Below are positions 25,858 through 34,378 of a stretch of DNA of 64,000 nt, piece by piece. The DNA is from Faecalibacterium hattorii. GTDB lineage: Bacteria; Bacillota; Clostridia; Oscillospirales; Ruminococcaceae. Below the pieces are notes generated by a model. It had not been told where the DNA came from. It did not search any database and saw only the letters and a program-made list of their open reading frames with translations. The position numbers and the translations under genes are program-made. The stretch is taken from assembly GCF_003287455.1 (NCBI RefSeq), contig NZ_PRLC01000010.1, positions 59,396 to 123,395 of the forward strand. The letters are read 5' to 3'. Each line of letters starts with the position of its first letter. Positions within the stretch are counted from its first letter, which is position 1.

Positions 25858-26394
25858 ATGCAGCAATACCTTGAAGCGGGCAAAGTGGTTACGACCCATG
25901 GTGTGCGCGGTGAAATGAAGCTGGAGCTGTGGTGCGACGGCGTGGCGTTCCTGAAGAAAGTGGGCCGCCTGTACGCTTCGGCCAAGGGCGGCAAATGCTA
26001 CAAGATCGTCTCCATCCGCCCGCAGGGGCAGATGGCGCTGCTCCAGCTGGAGGGCGTGGAGGACATGGACGCCGCCCGCGCACTGCGGGGGCAGGTGTTC
26101 TACTTTGACCGCAGCGACGCCACCCTGCCCGCCGGGCGGTGGTATGTGGCCGACCTCATCGGGTGCGAGGTGCGGGATGCGGACACCGGCAAGGTGTACG
26201 GCGTCGTGACCAGTGTGGACCATCCCGGCGCACAGGATATCTACACCGTCAAGGCCCCGAACGGCAAGGAATATATGTTCCCCGGCGTGGACGCCTTCCT
26301 GAAAGAGCGCAACCCGCCGGAGGGGTATCTCCTTGTGACCCCCATCCCCGGTTTGCTGGATGACGATTGCGACAGCGAGCGGGAGGAGGAGTGA
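25858..26394 (+). CDS. rimM: 16S rRNA processing protein RimM
   Basis: 178 residues. N-terminal RimM domain (EAGKVVTTHGVRGEMKLELW) and C-terminal PRC-barrel (GRWYVADLIGCEVRD ... LLVTPIPGLLD). Assists 30S head assembly with ribosomal protein S19. Three bases separate it from trmD. Confidence 0.95.
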   Translation: MQQYLEAGKVVTTHGVRGEMKLELWCDGVAFLKKVGRLYASAKGGKCYKIVSIRPQGQMALLQLEGVEDMDAARALRGQVFYFDRSDATLPAGRWYVADLIGCEVRDADTGKVYGVVTSVDHPGAQDIYTVKAPNGKEYMFPGVDAFLKERNPPEGYLLVTPIPGLLDDDCDSEREEE

Positions 26395-26397
26395 GCC

Positions 26398-27630
26398 ATG
26401 GGAATGCGTGTGGACATCGTGACCCTCTTCCCGGAGATGTGCCAGCAGGTACTGGATGCCAGCATCATCGGCCGCGCCGCCAAGCGGGGCTATATTGAGA
26501 CCCACTGCCACCAGATCCGCGATTACACGACCAATAAGCAGAAGCAGACCGACGACTATCCCTACGGCGGCGGCTGCGGCATGGTGCTGTATGCCCAGCC
26601 CATCGCGGACTGCCTCCGCGCCGTGCAGAAGGAAGTGGAGGAACAGGGGCGCCCCAAGCCGCATATTGTATTCTTGACGGCGGGCGGCCAGCGCTACACC
26701 GAAGAGCACGCCCGGAGGCTGGCGGAGTACGACAACCTGACGCTGGTCTGCGGCCACTATGAGGGCATCGATGAGCGGGTGATCGACGCCTTTGCGGACG
26801 AAGAGATCTCCATCGGCGACTATATCCTGACCGGCGGCGAGCTGGCCAGTCTGGTCGTGGCGGACAGCGTGCTGCGGCTCAAGCCCGGTGTGCTGGCGGA
26901 GCAGAAAGGATACGAAGAGGAAAGCTACTGGGATGGGCTGCTGGAGTATCCGCAGTACACCCGGCCGGAAGTCTGGGAGGGCCGCGCGGTGCCGCAGGTG
27001 CTGCTGGGCGGCGACCACCAGAAAATCGACGCTTGGCGGGGCGAGCAGAGCCGCACCCGCACCCGGCTGCGCCGCCCGGAGCTGTATGAGCAGTGGTGCG
27101 AGACCCACCCCATCACCGAGCTGCCCAAGTGGAAGCGGGGCGAGAACGTCCGGCTCGTGAAAACGGAGGAGCAGTTCCGCGCGGCAGCGCAGCTGTTCTC
27201 GGAGGGCCGGCGCGATCTGGGCCGCGGCTGCTGGACCGAGGAGGGGCTGGCCGAGTGGACGCCGGAGTGTTTCTACGATCAGCTCAAGGAAGAAAAGGCG
27301 CAGGGCTGGGCGTGCTACCTGCACTACACGAAAAATGAGCCGGACGGCATGATCAGCGTGGACCATAAGGGCGGACGGATCGAGCATCTGTTCATTGCAG
27401 CCAGCGCGCGGGGCAAGGGCATCGGCCAGAAGATGCTGGATTTTGCCCGCAAAAAGCTGCCGGAACACCCCCACCCCACCCTGACCGTGCTGGACAAAAA
27501 TACCCGTGCGTTGGCTCTTTACCGCCGGATGGGCTGGAAGGTGTGCGGCGTGGAGCTGGTGTTCGACCCTGCGAAAGATCGCTTCGCCGCCGTGCACAGC
27601 GAGCTTCTCGTGATGCGGTACGAGGGCTGA
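26398..27630 (+). CDS. trmD: tRNA (guanine-N1)-methyltransferase TrmD fused to a GNAT acetyltransferase domain
   Basis: 410 residues, against ~240-250 for ordinary TrmD. Residues 1-~240 are a full TrmD: MRVDIVTLFPEM, YPYGGGCGMVLYAQP, the trefoil-knot SAM site LVCGHYEGIDERV and SIGDYILTGGE. Residues ~250-410 are a GNAT domain with motif A IEHLFIAASARGKGIGQKML (acetyl-CoA loop RGKGIG) and the C-terminal NTRALALYRRMGWK. TrmD methylates G37 of tRNAs and prevents frameshifting. The acetyl acceptor is unknown; it might be the tRNA, the ribosome or an unrelated small molecule. No internal stop or frame break between the parts. Confidence 0.95.
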   Translation: MGMRVDIVTLFPEMCQQVLDASIIGRAAKRGYIETHCHQIRDYTTNKQKQTDDYPYGGGCGMVLYAQPIADCLRAVQKEVEEQGRPKPHIVFLTAGGQRYTEEHARRLAEYDNLTLVCGHYEGIDERVIDAFADEEISIGDYILTGGELASLVVADSVLRLKPGVLAEQKGYEEESYWDGLLEYPQYTRPEVWEGRAVPQVLLGGDHQKIDAWRGEQSRTRTRLRRPELYEQWCETHPITELPKWKRGENVRLVKTEEQFRAAAQLFSEGRRDLGRGCWTEEGLAEWTPECFYDQLKEEKAQGWACYLHYTKNEPDGMISVDHKGGRIEHLFIAASARGKGIGQKMLDFARKKLPEHPHPTLTVLDKNTRALALYRRMGWKVCGVELVFDPAKDRFAAVHSELLVMRYEG

Positions 27631-27794
27631 AAAATGCTGCCGAAGGGACGCAAAGGCGGTCGACAGTCGAAAAAATGTTGAAAACTTTTGTATTACCCAG
27701 CCAATGCCGGGGGAATAATTTTGTTATCTTTGTATAAATGGCGAAAAAAGCCCCGGATATCATTGGGAAAACCGCCAAAAATGCGTCGAGGGGC

Positions 27795-27823
27795 TGTACA
27801 ACGGTTTCGGCTTGCGCTAAAAT
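27795..27823 (+). promoter_or_regulatory. Probable promoter of the HPr gene
   Basis: TGTACA, 17-base spacer, TAAAAT, ending 70 bp before the HPr start. The rest of the 262 bp trmD-HPr spacer shows nothing else I can name. Confidence 0.5.
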
Positions 27824-27892
27824 AGGTACAACGCAACAGGCACGAAACAATATTGCATTCCCGAAAACGATAATAGATAGGAGCGTTTTACT

Positions 27893-28156
27893 ATGTACGT
27901 CAAAGAAGTTACCGTTGAAAATCAGGTTGGTCTGCATGCTCGTCCGGCTACCTTCTTTATCCAGAAGGCAAACGAGTTCAAGTCTTCCATTTGGGTCGAG
28001 AAGGAAGAGCGCCGCGTGAACGCAAAGAGCCTGCTGGGCGTTCTGTCTCTGGGCATCGTGGGTGGTACTACCATCCGCATTATTGCGGACGGTGCTGATG
28101 AGCAGGCTGCGGTCGATGGCCTGATCAAGCTGGTCGAGTCCGGCTTTGCAGAGTAA
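27893..28156 (+). CDS. ptsH: HPr family phosphocarrier protein
   Basis: 87 residues, normal length. His15 in GLHARPAT is the phosphoryl-transfer site and Ser46 in NAKSLLGVLSLGI is the HPr-kinase site. It should carry phosphate from enzyme I to sugar-specific EII proteins and, when Ser-phosphorylated, take part in catabolite control. Stands alone with its own promoter and terminator; no ptsI is nearby. Confidence 0.93.
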   Translation: MYVKEVTVENQVGLHARPATFFIQKANEFKSSIWVEKEERRVNAKSLLGVLSLGIVGGTTIRIIADGADEQAAVDGLIKLVESGFAE

Positions 28157-28176
28157 TTCGAGCCTTTGATTTTTGA

Positions 28177-28206
28177 AGCGGCGGGAGATTATCCTGCCGC
28201 TTTTTT
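28177..28206 (+). terminator. Intrinsic terminator after the HPr gene
   Basis: AAGCGGCGGGA/TCCTGCCGCTT stem with a GATTA loop, then TTTTTT. Confidence 0.9.
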
Positions 28207-28236
28207 GGTATGATACACAACAAGGAGGTTTTGGCC

Positions 28237-28476
28237 ATGAAGGAATCCACTGAGAAGTTCCTGCGCAGGGTGAGCGATGTCTGCGAAGAGGGCACCATCT
28301 CGAAGGTGCTCTTCGGCATCTACTGCGTGCTGTTCGTCATCAATATGCTGCTGTGTATTTTTTCCGAAAAGAAGCCGAGTTGGCTGAACTCGGCGCTGAT
28401 CGGTGCCGGGATAGGCAGCACCCACTACTATATGGATAAGTATGCCCGCAAGAAGGCTGAAAAGGCTGAAGCATGA
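28237..28476 (+). CDS. Small membrane protein upstream of uvrC
   Basis: 79 residues. An amphipathic N-terminus (MKESTEKFLRRVSDVCEEG), a hydrophobic helix (about 25-45), a short SEKKPS loop, a second weaker helix and a basic tail (ARKKAEKAEA). AAGGAGGT lies 7 bases before the ATG. Its stop overlaps the uvrC start (ATGA), so expression is coupled. I do not recognise a family. Confidence 0.7.
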   Translation: MKESTEKFLRRVSDVCEEGTISKVLFGIYCVLFVINMLLCIFSEKKPSWLNSALIGAGIGSTHYYMDKYARKKAEKAEA

Positions 28477-30320
28477 CCAAAGCGGAACTCTACAAAAAAG
28501 CCTGTATGCTGCCGCTTCTGCCGGGGGTGTATATCATCCGGGATAAAAGCGACACCATCATCTATATCGGCAAGGCCAAGCGGCTGCGCATCCGGGTGAG
28601 CCAGTATTTCCGGGAGGGTGTGCCCCACGATAACAAGGTCAGCCAGATGATCGCCCACGCCTATGCGTTCGATGTCATCGTCTGCCAGAGCGAGTTCGAG
28701 GCGCTGGTGCTGGAAGCCAGCCAGATCAAGGCCCACACCCCGAAGTACAACATCCTGCTGAAGGACGACAAGGGCTACAGCTATATCAAAGTGACCAAGG
28801 AGGCGTGGCCGCGGCTCTCCTTCACGCTGCAAAAAGAGGAGGACGGAGCGGAGTATATCGGCCCCTATACCTCCAGCTTTGCGGCGCGGCAGATGGCCGA
28901 AACGGCCATGGATGCCTTTCTGCTGCCCCGGTGCAATAAGCGGTTCCCGCAGGACTGCGGCAAGGGCCGCCCCTGCCTGAACGCCCACATCGGCAAGTGC
29001 ATGGCCGTGTGCAGCGGGAAGATCAGCTGCGAAAACTACAATCAGGCCGTCAAGAGCGCGGTCCACCTGATCCGCTACGGCAAAAAGGATATCCTCAAGA
29101 CCCTGCACGAGCGGATGATGGAAGCGTCCGACCGGCTGGAATTTGAGACGGCGGCCCTGCTCCGCGACCAGATCAACGCCATCACCAAGGTGACGGCGGG
29201 GCAGAAGGTGGTGGTGGACCCGGACGTGGAGATGGACGTGGTGGCGCTGGCAGGCACGCCCAACAGCGTCTGCGCGGCGGTGCTCCGCTTCCGGGAAGGG
29301 CGGCTGACCGACAAGCGGGAGTTCCTCTTTCACGATACCGCTGACATTGCGGCGGCGCGGGAGGAGTTCCTGCCCCGGTACTATCTGGACGACGAGCAGA
29401 TCCCCAAGGTCATCGCTGTGGACGAGCTGCCGCCGGACAGCGACGCGCTCCAACAGGCGCTGACCGACAAGCGGGGGAGCGAGGTGCAGCTCTATGTCCC
29501 TCAGCGGGGCGACAAGGCCCACCTCATTGAGATGGCCCACACCAACGCCGTGGAGCGCTTGGCGCGGGAGAGCGGCCGCTACGCCCGCGAGGAAAAACTG
29601 CTGGACGAGCTGGCGCAGGTACTGGGGCTTTCAAAGCCCCCCCGCACCATCGAAAGCTACGATATCTCCAACTGGGGCGACGGTTCCAGCGTCTGCGGCA
29701 TGGTGGTCTTCCGGGACGGCAAGCCCTACAAGACGGGCTACCGGAAGTTCAAGATGCAGACGGTGCCGGGCACCGACGACTACGCTTCGCTGGCCGAGAC
29801 GGTCTCGCGCCGGGCGGCGGCCTACGAACGGGTTCATGAGCTGGCCGCCCATGGGCAGGCCAGCGAGGATTACTTCGGCGAGAAGCCGGACCTGCTGCTG
29901 ATGGACGGCGGCAAGGGCCAAGTCAGCGCGGCTAAGGCGGCGCTGGCGGGCACCAAGCTGGCGGATGTGCCGTTGTTCGGCATGGTCAAGGACGACCACC
30001 ACCGCACCCGCGCCATCGTGGACAGCGACGGGCGGGAAATCGCCATCAACATGAACCGGGGGACATTCACCTTCATCACGGCCATTCAGGACGAGACCCA
30101 CCGGTTTGCCAACGCCTACCGCAAGCAGCAGATGAAGAAAAAGAGCTACGCCTCCGCCCTGACCGAGGTGCCCGGCGTGGGGCCGAAAACAGCCAAGGCG
30201 CTGATGAACCAGTTCAAGAGCGTGGCTGCGGTGCGGGAAGCCAGCACCGCAGCGCTGGAGAATACGCCCGGTGTGGGGCCGCTGTTGGCGCAGACCATTT
30301 ACGAGTATTTTCACACCTGA
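28473..30320 (+). CDS. uvrC: UvrABC excinuclease subunit C
   Basis: 615 residues, normal length. GIY-YIG nuclease at the N-terminus (GVYIIRDKSDTIIYIGKAK), a UvrB-binding UVR motif (~205-235), the RNase H-like second nuclease around the middle (ESYDISNWGDGSSVCGMVVF, LLMDGGKGQVSAA) and a C-terminal helix-hairpin-helix pair (VPGVGPKTAKALM). Makes both incisions in nucleotide excision repair. Starts inside the stop of the preceding gene. Confidence 0.96.
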   Translation: MTKAELYKKACMLPLLPGVYIIRDKSDTIIYIGKAKRLRIRVSQYFREGVPHDNKVSQMIAHAYAFDVIVCQSEFEALVLEASQIKAHTPKYNILLKDDKGYSYIKVTKEAWPRLSFTLQKEEDGAEYIGPYTSSFAARQMAETAMDAFLLPRCNKRFPQDCGKGRPCLNAHIGKCMAVCSGKISCENYNQAVKSAVHLIRYGKKDILKTLHERMMEASDRLEFETAALLRDQINAITKVTAGQKVVVDPDVEMDVVALAGTPNSVCAAVLRFREGRLTDKREFLFHDTADIAAAREEFLPRYYLDDEQIPKVIAVDELPPDSDALQQALTDKRGSEVQLYVPQRGDKAHLIEMAHTNAVERLARESGRYAREEKLLDELAQVLGLSKPPRTIESYDISNWGDGSSVCGMVVFRDGKPYKTGYRKFKMQTVPGTDDYASLAETVSRRAAAYERVHELAAHGQASEDYFGEKPDLLLMDGGKGQVSAAKAALAGTKLADVPLFGMVKDDHHRTRAIVDSDGREIAINMNRGTFTFITAIQDETHRFANAYRKQQMKKKSYASALTEVPGVGPKTAKALMNQFKSVAAVREASTAALENTPGVGPLLAQTIYEYFHT

Positions 30321-30326
30321 AGGAAT

Positions 30327-30353
30327 GTACTCTTTTGCGCGCCAAAAGAGTAC
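30327..30353. repeat. Perfect inverted repeat downstream of uvrC
   Basis: GTACTCTTTTG-CGCGC-CAAAAGAGTAC, 11 bp arms and 5-base loop. No T-tract; probably a dispersed palindromic unit or transcript-end structure. Confidence 0.6.
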
Positions 30354-30426
30354 CAGAAAAGCGCCGCTTTTTCGAGGCGCGGGCACGAATCAAGGGCTGC
30401 TCGCCCCTGATAACCCCAAATAAGAA

Positions 30427-30494
30427 GGCCCTGTCAAAAAAATCGGGCGGTGCGCCAGTCGGCGCAAACGCTTTTCCGATTTTTCGACAGGGCC
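30427..30494. terminator. Long hairpin between convergent genes, probable bidirectional terminator
   Basis: GGCCCTGTC..AATCGG pairs with CCGATTTTTCGACAGGGCC, enclosing a second stem TGCGCC-AGTC-GGCGCA. A-tract and T-tract lie inside the stem. Separates uvrC from the ABC importer operon. Confidence 0.65.
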
Positions 30495-30509
30495 GATTTT
30501 AATTTAAGC

Positions 30510-31361
30510 TCAGTTTTCGGAAGAGATATCTTGACCGAAATACTTTTCGCTCAGCTCTTTGAGGGTGCCGTCGGCGCGCAGCTCGTCGATGGCGTTATTG
30601 ACGGCCTCCAGCAGGGTGGCGCTGGCGTCGGCCTTGCGCAGGGGGATGGCGACGTGGGAAGCTTCCTCGGTCTGGGCGACGATCTTGAAGTCGGCGTCCG
30701 GATGGACGTTCAGGTAGTCATAGAAGGAGACATCGGCGTTCAGGGTGGCGTCGATGCGGCCCGCGGTCAGGAGCTGGATGGTCTCCTCCAGCGTGTCGAT
30801 GCCCTGCACAGTGGCGCCGTAGCTTTCGGCCAGTTCCATATAGGTGGAGGCGAGGCTGTTGGCGGTGGTCTTGCCCTTCAGGTCCTCGAAGGTCTTGATG
30901 TCGTCGTTGTCCTTCTTGACGGCGAGGGCGGTGTGGATGTAGCCGTAGGGGGTGGTGAAGTCGTAGGTCAGGGCGCGCTCATCGGTGACCTCGACGCCGT
31001 TGCAGACCATATCATAGCGGCCCGCATCCAGACCGGCGAACAGGCTGTCCCAGTCGCTCTCCACATACTCCGGCTCCACGCCCAGCTTCTCGGCGATGGC
31101 GCGGGAGACCTCGACGTCATAGCCGACGAGGGTGTCGCTCTCATCGTGATAGCTCCACGGCTGCCATGCACCTTCCAGCGCAACGATCAGCTTGCCGTTG
31201 GCCTGAATGGCGGCGAGCTGGTCTGCCGCAGCGGAGTCGGCGGAAGCAGCGCCGGAAGCGGTGGTGCTGGCGGAACTGCTGTTGGAGGAGCAGCCGGAGA
31301 GCGTGAGCACACCGGCGGCTGCCATGACGCTCATCAGGGAAATAAAGGTTCTTCTTTTCAT
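30510..31361 (-). CDS. Amino acid ABC transporter substrate-binding lipoprotein
   Basis: 283 residues. Signal peptide with lipobox LSGC, a Ser/Ala-rich linker, then family 3 solute-binding protein motifs: GKLIVALEGAWQPWSY, VGYDVEVSRAIAEKLG and GRYDMVCNGVEVTDERA. Binds a polar amino acid, most likely cystine or a related one by similarity to TcyA-like proteins; specificity is not certain. The start at 31361 has AAGAGGT upstream; a frame extension to 31433 overlaps the ATPase gene. Third gene of the operon. Confidence 0.9.
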   Translation of the reverse strand: MKRRTFISLMSVMAAAGVLTLSGCSSNSSSASTTASGAASADSAAADQLAAIQANGKLIVALEGAWQPWSYHDESDTLVGYDVEVSRAIAEKLGVEPEYVESDWDSLFAGLDAGRYDMVCNGVEVTDERALTYDFTTPYGYIHTALAVKKDNDDIKTFEDLKGKTTANSLASTYMELAESYGATVQGIDTLEETIQLLTAGRIDATLNADVSFYDYLNVHPDADFKIVAQTEEASHVAIPLRKADASATLLEAVNNAIDELRADGTLKELSEKYFGQDISSEN

Positions 31362-31371
31362 ACTATACCTC

Positions 31372-32187
31372 TTAATTTGTATGTTCAATTTTACGTAAAA
31401 ACTCTCTTGTACGTTCTTCCTTCGGATTCTCAAAGAATTCGCGGGAGGGAGCCTGTTCGACCACTACGCCGTTTTCCATGAAAACGGTCTTGGAAGAGAC
31501 GTTGCGGGCAAAGCCCATCTCGTGTGTGACCACGAGCATGGTCATGCCCTCCTCGGCCAGCTGCCGCATGACGGCGAGGACTTCGCCGGTCAGCTCCGGG
31601 TCCAGCGCCGAGGTCGGCTCGTCGAAGTAGATGATCTCCGGGTCGGTGGCAAGGGCGCGGGCGATGGCGACGCGCTGCTGCTGGCCGCCCGAAAGCTGGC
31701 GGGGGTAGTAGTCCGCCCGGTCGGCCAGACCGACCTTTTCCAGCATCTTCCGGCCGATGGCGTCGGCCTCCTCCTTGGGCGTTTTGCGGGCAACGATGAG
31801 GCCCTCGGTGACGTTCTGGAGGGCGGTCTTGTTCCGGAACAGGTTGTAGTTCTGGAAGACGAAGGCCGTCTTTTTGCGCAGACGGGCGATGTCGGCTTTG
31901 GTGATCTTGCCGAGGTCGAAGGTCTCGCCGTCAAAGACGAGGCGGCCGCTGTCGGCGGGCTCCAAGAAGTTCAGGCAGCGCAGAAGGGTGGTCTTGCCGG
32001 AACCGCTGGGGCCGAGGATGGCCACGACGTCGCCTTTTTCCACGGTCAGGTCCACGCCGCGCAGCACATTCAGGGTGCTGGCCACCCGGCGGGCGCTGCC
32101 GCGGGGGAAGGGGCCGAGGTGGAAACGGGGCTTATCGTCGTAGGTATAGAACGATTTGTGGATGTCTTGAATTTCTAACATAGCCAT
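31372..32187 (-). CDS. Amino acid ABC transporter ATP-binding protein
   Basis: 271 residues. Walker A GPSGSGKTTLL, Q-loop FVFQNYNLF, signature LSGGQQQRVAIARAL, Walker B EIIYFDEPTSALD and switch VVTHE. A ~20-residue insert follows the first strand (FHLGPFPRGSARRVAST). ATG at 32187 behind AAGGAGG; a second ATG two codons later is possible. Powers the polar amino acid importer with its neighbours. Confidence 0.93.
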   Translation of the reverse strand: MAMLEIQDIHKSFYTYDDKPRFHLGPFPRGSARRVASTLNVLRGVDLTVEKGDVVAILGPSGSGKTTLLRCLNFLEPADSGRLVFDGETFDLGKITKADIARLRKKTAFVFQNYNLFRNKTALQNVTEGLIVARKTPKEEADAIGRKMLEKVGLADRADYYPRQLSGGQQQRVAIARALATDPEIIYFDEPTSALDPELTGEVLAVMRQLAEEGMTMLVVTHEMGFARNVSSKTVFMENGVVVEQAPSREFFENPKEERTREFLRKIEHTN

Positions 32188-32203
32188 GCTGCTTCCTCCT
32201 TTC

Positions 32204-32887
32204 TCACTGGAAGCCGTGGGCGTTCAGATGGCGCTCCAACAGGCTTTGCAGCTTGGTGACCACCGTGCAGAACAGCAGGTAGACCACGGCGACTTCACAG
32301 TAGATGGGCAGGAAAATGTAGGTGCGGGCCGCGACGCGCTGGCCGGCCATGAACAGCTCCGCCACCGTGATGTTGGACGCCAGCGAGGTATCCTTGATCA
32401 TGCCGATGAGGGAGTTGGAGAGGGCGGGCACGGCGGTGCGCAGCGCCTGCGGCAGCACGATGCGGCGCATGATCTGCCACCACGTCATGCCGACGCAGTA
32501 ACCGGCTTCGAGCTGGCCCTGCGGCACGCTTTCCAGCGCGCCGCGCATGGTCTCGGCACAGTAAGCCCCCTCGTTGATGGCGAAGGCGATGACCGCCGCC
32601 GGGAAGGCGTCCAGCATGATGCCCACACTGGGCAGACCATAGAAGATGATGAACAGTTGGACCAGAAGCGGGGTGCCGCGGATGACCCAGATGTAGAACC
32701 GGGCCACCTGCCGCAGCACCGGAACATTGGCGTACTGCACCAGCGCCACCACCACGGCCAGCACCATGGCGAGGGAGAAGGAGATGAGGGTCAGCGGGAT
32801 GGTCATGGTGAGACCCGCCGACAGGATACGGGGCAGCGCTTCCCACAAAACGCTGGCCGTGCGGTTGGAAAGAATCGTTTCGAGCAT
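32204..32887 (-). CDS. Amino acid ABC transporter permease
   Basis: 227 residues with about five helices. The HisM/GlnP-type coupling loop reads ESVPQGQLEAGYCVGMTWWQIMRRIVLPQALR, and IWVIRGTPLLVQLFIIFYGLP is the typical N-terminal region. The ATG at 32887 has AAGGAAG at correct spacing; the frame also opens at 32911. First gene of the importer operon. Confidence 0.92.
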   Translation of the reverse strand: MLETILSNRTASVLWEALPRILSAGLTMTIPLTLISFSLAMVLAVVVALVQYANVPVLRQVARFYIWVIRGTPLLVQLFIIFYGLPSVGIMLDAFPAAVIAFAINEGAYCAETMRGALESVPQGQLEAGYCVGMTWWQIMRRIVLPQALRTAVPALSNSLIGMIKDTSLASNITVAELFMAGQRVAARTYIFLPIYCEVAVVYLLFCTVVTKLQSLLERHLNAHGFQ

Positions 32888-32931
32888 TGAAAATCTTCCT
32901 TCTTTTGACAAAAAGAAACTGCGGAGTGTCT

Positions 32932-32962
32932 ATTATATACCTTAAAGGCCACTTGAAGTCAA
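32932..32962 (-). promoter_or_regulatory. Promoter with overlapping inverted repeat, amino acid importer operon
   Basis: On the minus strand TTGACT then, after 17-19 bases, TATATAAT. The -35 region overlaps ACTTGA-AG-TCAAGT (32951-32964), a possible operator. Confidence 0.6.
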
Positions 32963-33094
32963 GTGAAATCCTATAATTCCTACCAGAAAACTATAACATG
33001 AATTTCCAGCGGACGCAATTTGTTTGGGCAATTCCCCTGTTATTACCAAAAGCGCGGGGAAACATGCGCTAACTTTGTGCAGTCTGGCAAGGAG

Positions 33095-33123
33095 TTGACG
33101 TTGACGGGAGTTTCGTGTACAAT
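33095..33123 (+). promoter_or_regulatory. Promoter of gpsA
   Basis: TTGACG, 17-base spacer, TACAAT; an overlapping second TTGACG lies 6 bases on. Confidence 0.75.
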
Positions 33124-33199
33124 AGAAACTGACAAGCCCCCGCCAAATTTGCGGGGAATATGCCAGCGGCGCGAAAGCCGCGCGGCGGATTCGGAGGAT

Positions 33200-34222
33200 A
33201 TGAACGTGACGAAACGGAATATCGGGGTTCTGGGTGCAGGTACTTGGGGCATGGCACTGGCACGGATGCTCTGCGTGAGCGGGAACGATGTGCAGGTCTG
33301 GTCGGCCATCGAAAAGGAGATCGACAGCCTGTCGAGCACCCGCGTGCACCCCAATCTGCCCGGAATGAAGGTCCCGGACGAGCTGCGCTTTACCAAGAGC
33401 ATCGAGGAAGTGTGCAAGGACAAGGACGTGCTGCTGTTTGCAGTGCCGTCGGTGTTCGTGCGTTCCACGGCAGCCAAGGCGCGGCCCTATGTGGCGGATG
33501 ACCAGATCATCGTGGACGTGGCAAAGGGCATCGAGCCCGATACCCTGTACACCATGACCGAGATCTTGGCCGACGAGCTGGGCAAGGAGGGCGGCCCGAA
33601 GGGCATCCGTCTGGTGGCGCTGTCCGGCCCCACCCACGCCGAGGAGGTGGCGGTGGACCTGCCCACGACCATCGTATCGGCCAGCCCGGACATGGAGGCG
33701 GCCAAGTTCGTGCAGGAGGTCTTCTCCAACAGCGTCATGCGCGTGTACACGAATGAGGACATCAAGGGCGTGGAGCTGAGCGGCGCTATGAAGAACGTCA
33801 TCGCGCTGGGCGTCGGCATCTCCACCGGCCTTGGCTACGGCGACAACGCCCGCGCTGCCCTCATCACCCGCGGCATCGCCGAGATCGCCCGGCTGGGCGT
33901 GGCGATGGGCTGCAATGTCCACACCTTTGCGGGTCTGGCGGGCATCGGCGACCTGATCGTGACGGCTACCAGTATGCACAGCCGCAACAACCGCGCCGGT
34001 ATCCTCATCGGCAAGGGCGAGACGCCGGAGAACGCGGTCAAGGAAGTCGGCATGGTGGTGGAGGGCATGAACGCCCTGCCCGCCGCACTGGAACTGGCCG
34101 AGCAGTATCAGGTGGACATGCCCATCGTCCAGACCGTGAATGCCATCGTCAACAAGGGCATGGGCGCGGCGGAGGCCGTGCGCACCCTGATGGACCGCGA
34201 CCCGAAGAATGAATTGAAGTGA
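33200..34222 (+). CDS. gpsA: NAD(P)H-dependent glycerol-3-phosphate dehydrogenase
   Basis: 340 residues. N-terminal Rossmann motif IGVLGAGTWGMALARML, AVPS.F, ALSGPTHAEEVA, and the catalytic lysine in SGAMKNVIALGVGI. Reduces dihydroxyacetone phosphate to glycerol-3-phosphate for lipid synthesis. Start is uncertain: GGAGG lies only 2 bases before the ATG at 33200 but 8 bases before an in-frame GTG at 33206, so GTG (MTKRNIGV...) may be the true start. Confidence 0.94.
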   Translation: MNVTKRNIGVLGAGTWGMALARMLCVSGNDVQVWSAIEKEIDSLSSTRVHPNLPGMKVPDELRFTKSIEEVCKDKDVLLFAVPSVFVRSTAAKARPYVADDQIIVDVAKGIEPDTLYTMTEILADELGKEGGPKGIRLVALSGPTHAEEVAVDLPTTIVSASPDMEAAKFVQEVFSNSVMRVYTNEDIKGVELSGAMKNVIALGVGISTGLGYGDNARAALITRGIAEIARLGVAMGCNVHTFAGLAGIGDLIVTATSMHSRNNRAGILIGKGETPENAVKEVGMVVEGMNALPAALELAEQYQVDMPIVQTVNAIVNKGMGAAEAVRTLMDRDPKNELK

Positions 34223-34229
34223 GGCAATG

Positions 34230-34271
34230 GCTGTTCGGAAGCTGCTTTGCGGCAACCGAACAGCTTTTTTT
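34230..34271 (+). terminator. Intrinsic terminator after gpsA
   Basis: GCTGTTCGG/CCGAACAGC stem with inner GCTGC/GCGGC, then TTTTTTT. Confidence 0.9.
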
Positions 34272-34336
34272 ACAAAAGATATCTCAAATATTTTACCAAA
34301 ATAATGCCCGAAAGGGTAGCAGAGGGAAAATGTTTC

Positions 34337-34345
34337 TGGTATACT
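34337..34345 (+). promoter_or_regulatory. Extended -10 promoter of the phospholipase-like gene
   Basis: TGGTATACT fits the TGnTATAAT extended -10 pattern; no clear -35. Lies ~35 bp before the ATG. Confidence 0.5.
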
Positions 34346-34378
34346 AGCTTCGTATGAAAATCGTAAGGGGGAGTAAAT

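Noticed and set aside
27893..28156. Crh (catabolite repression HPr-like protein)
   Set aside because: Crh lacks the phospho-accepting His15, which is present here in GLHARPAT.
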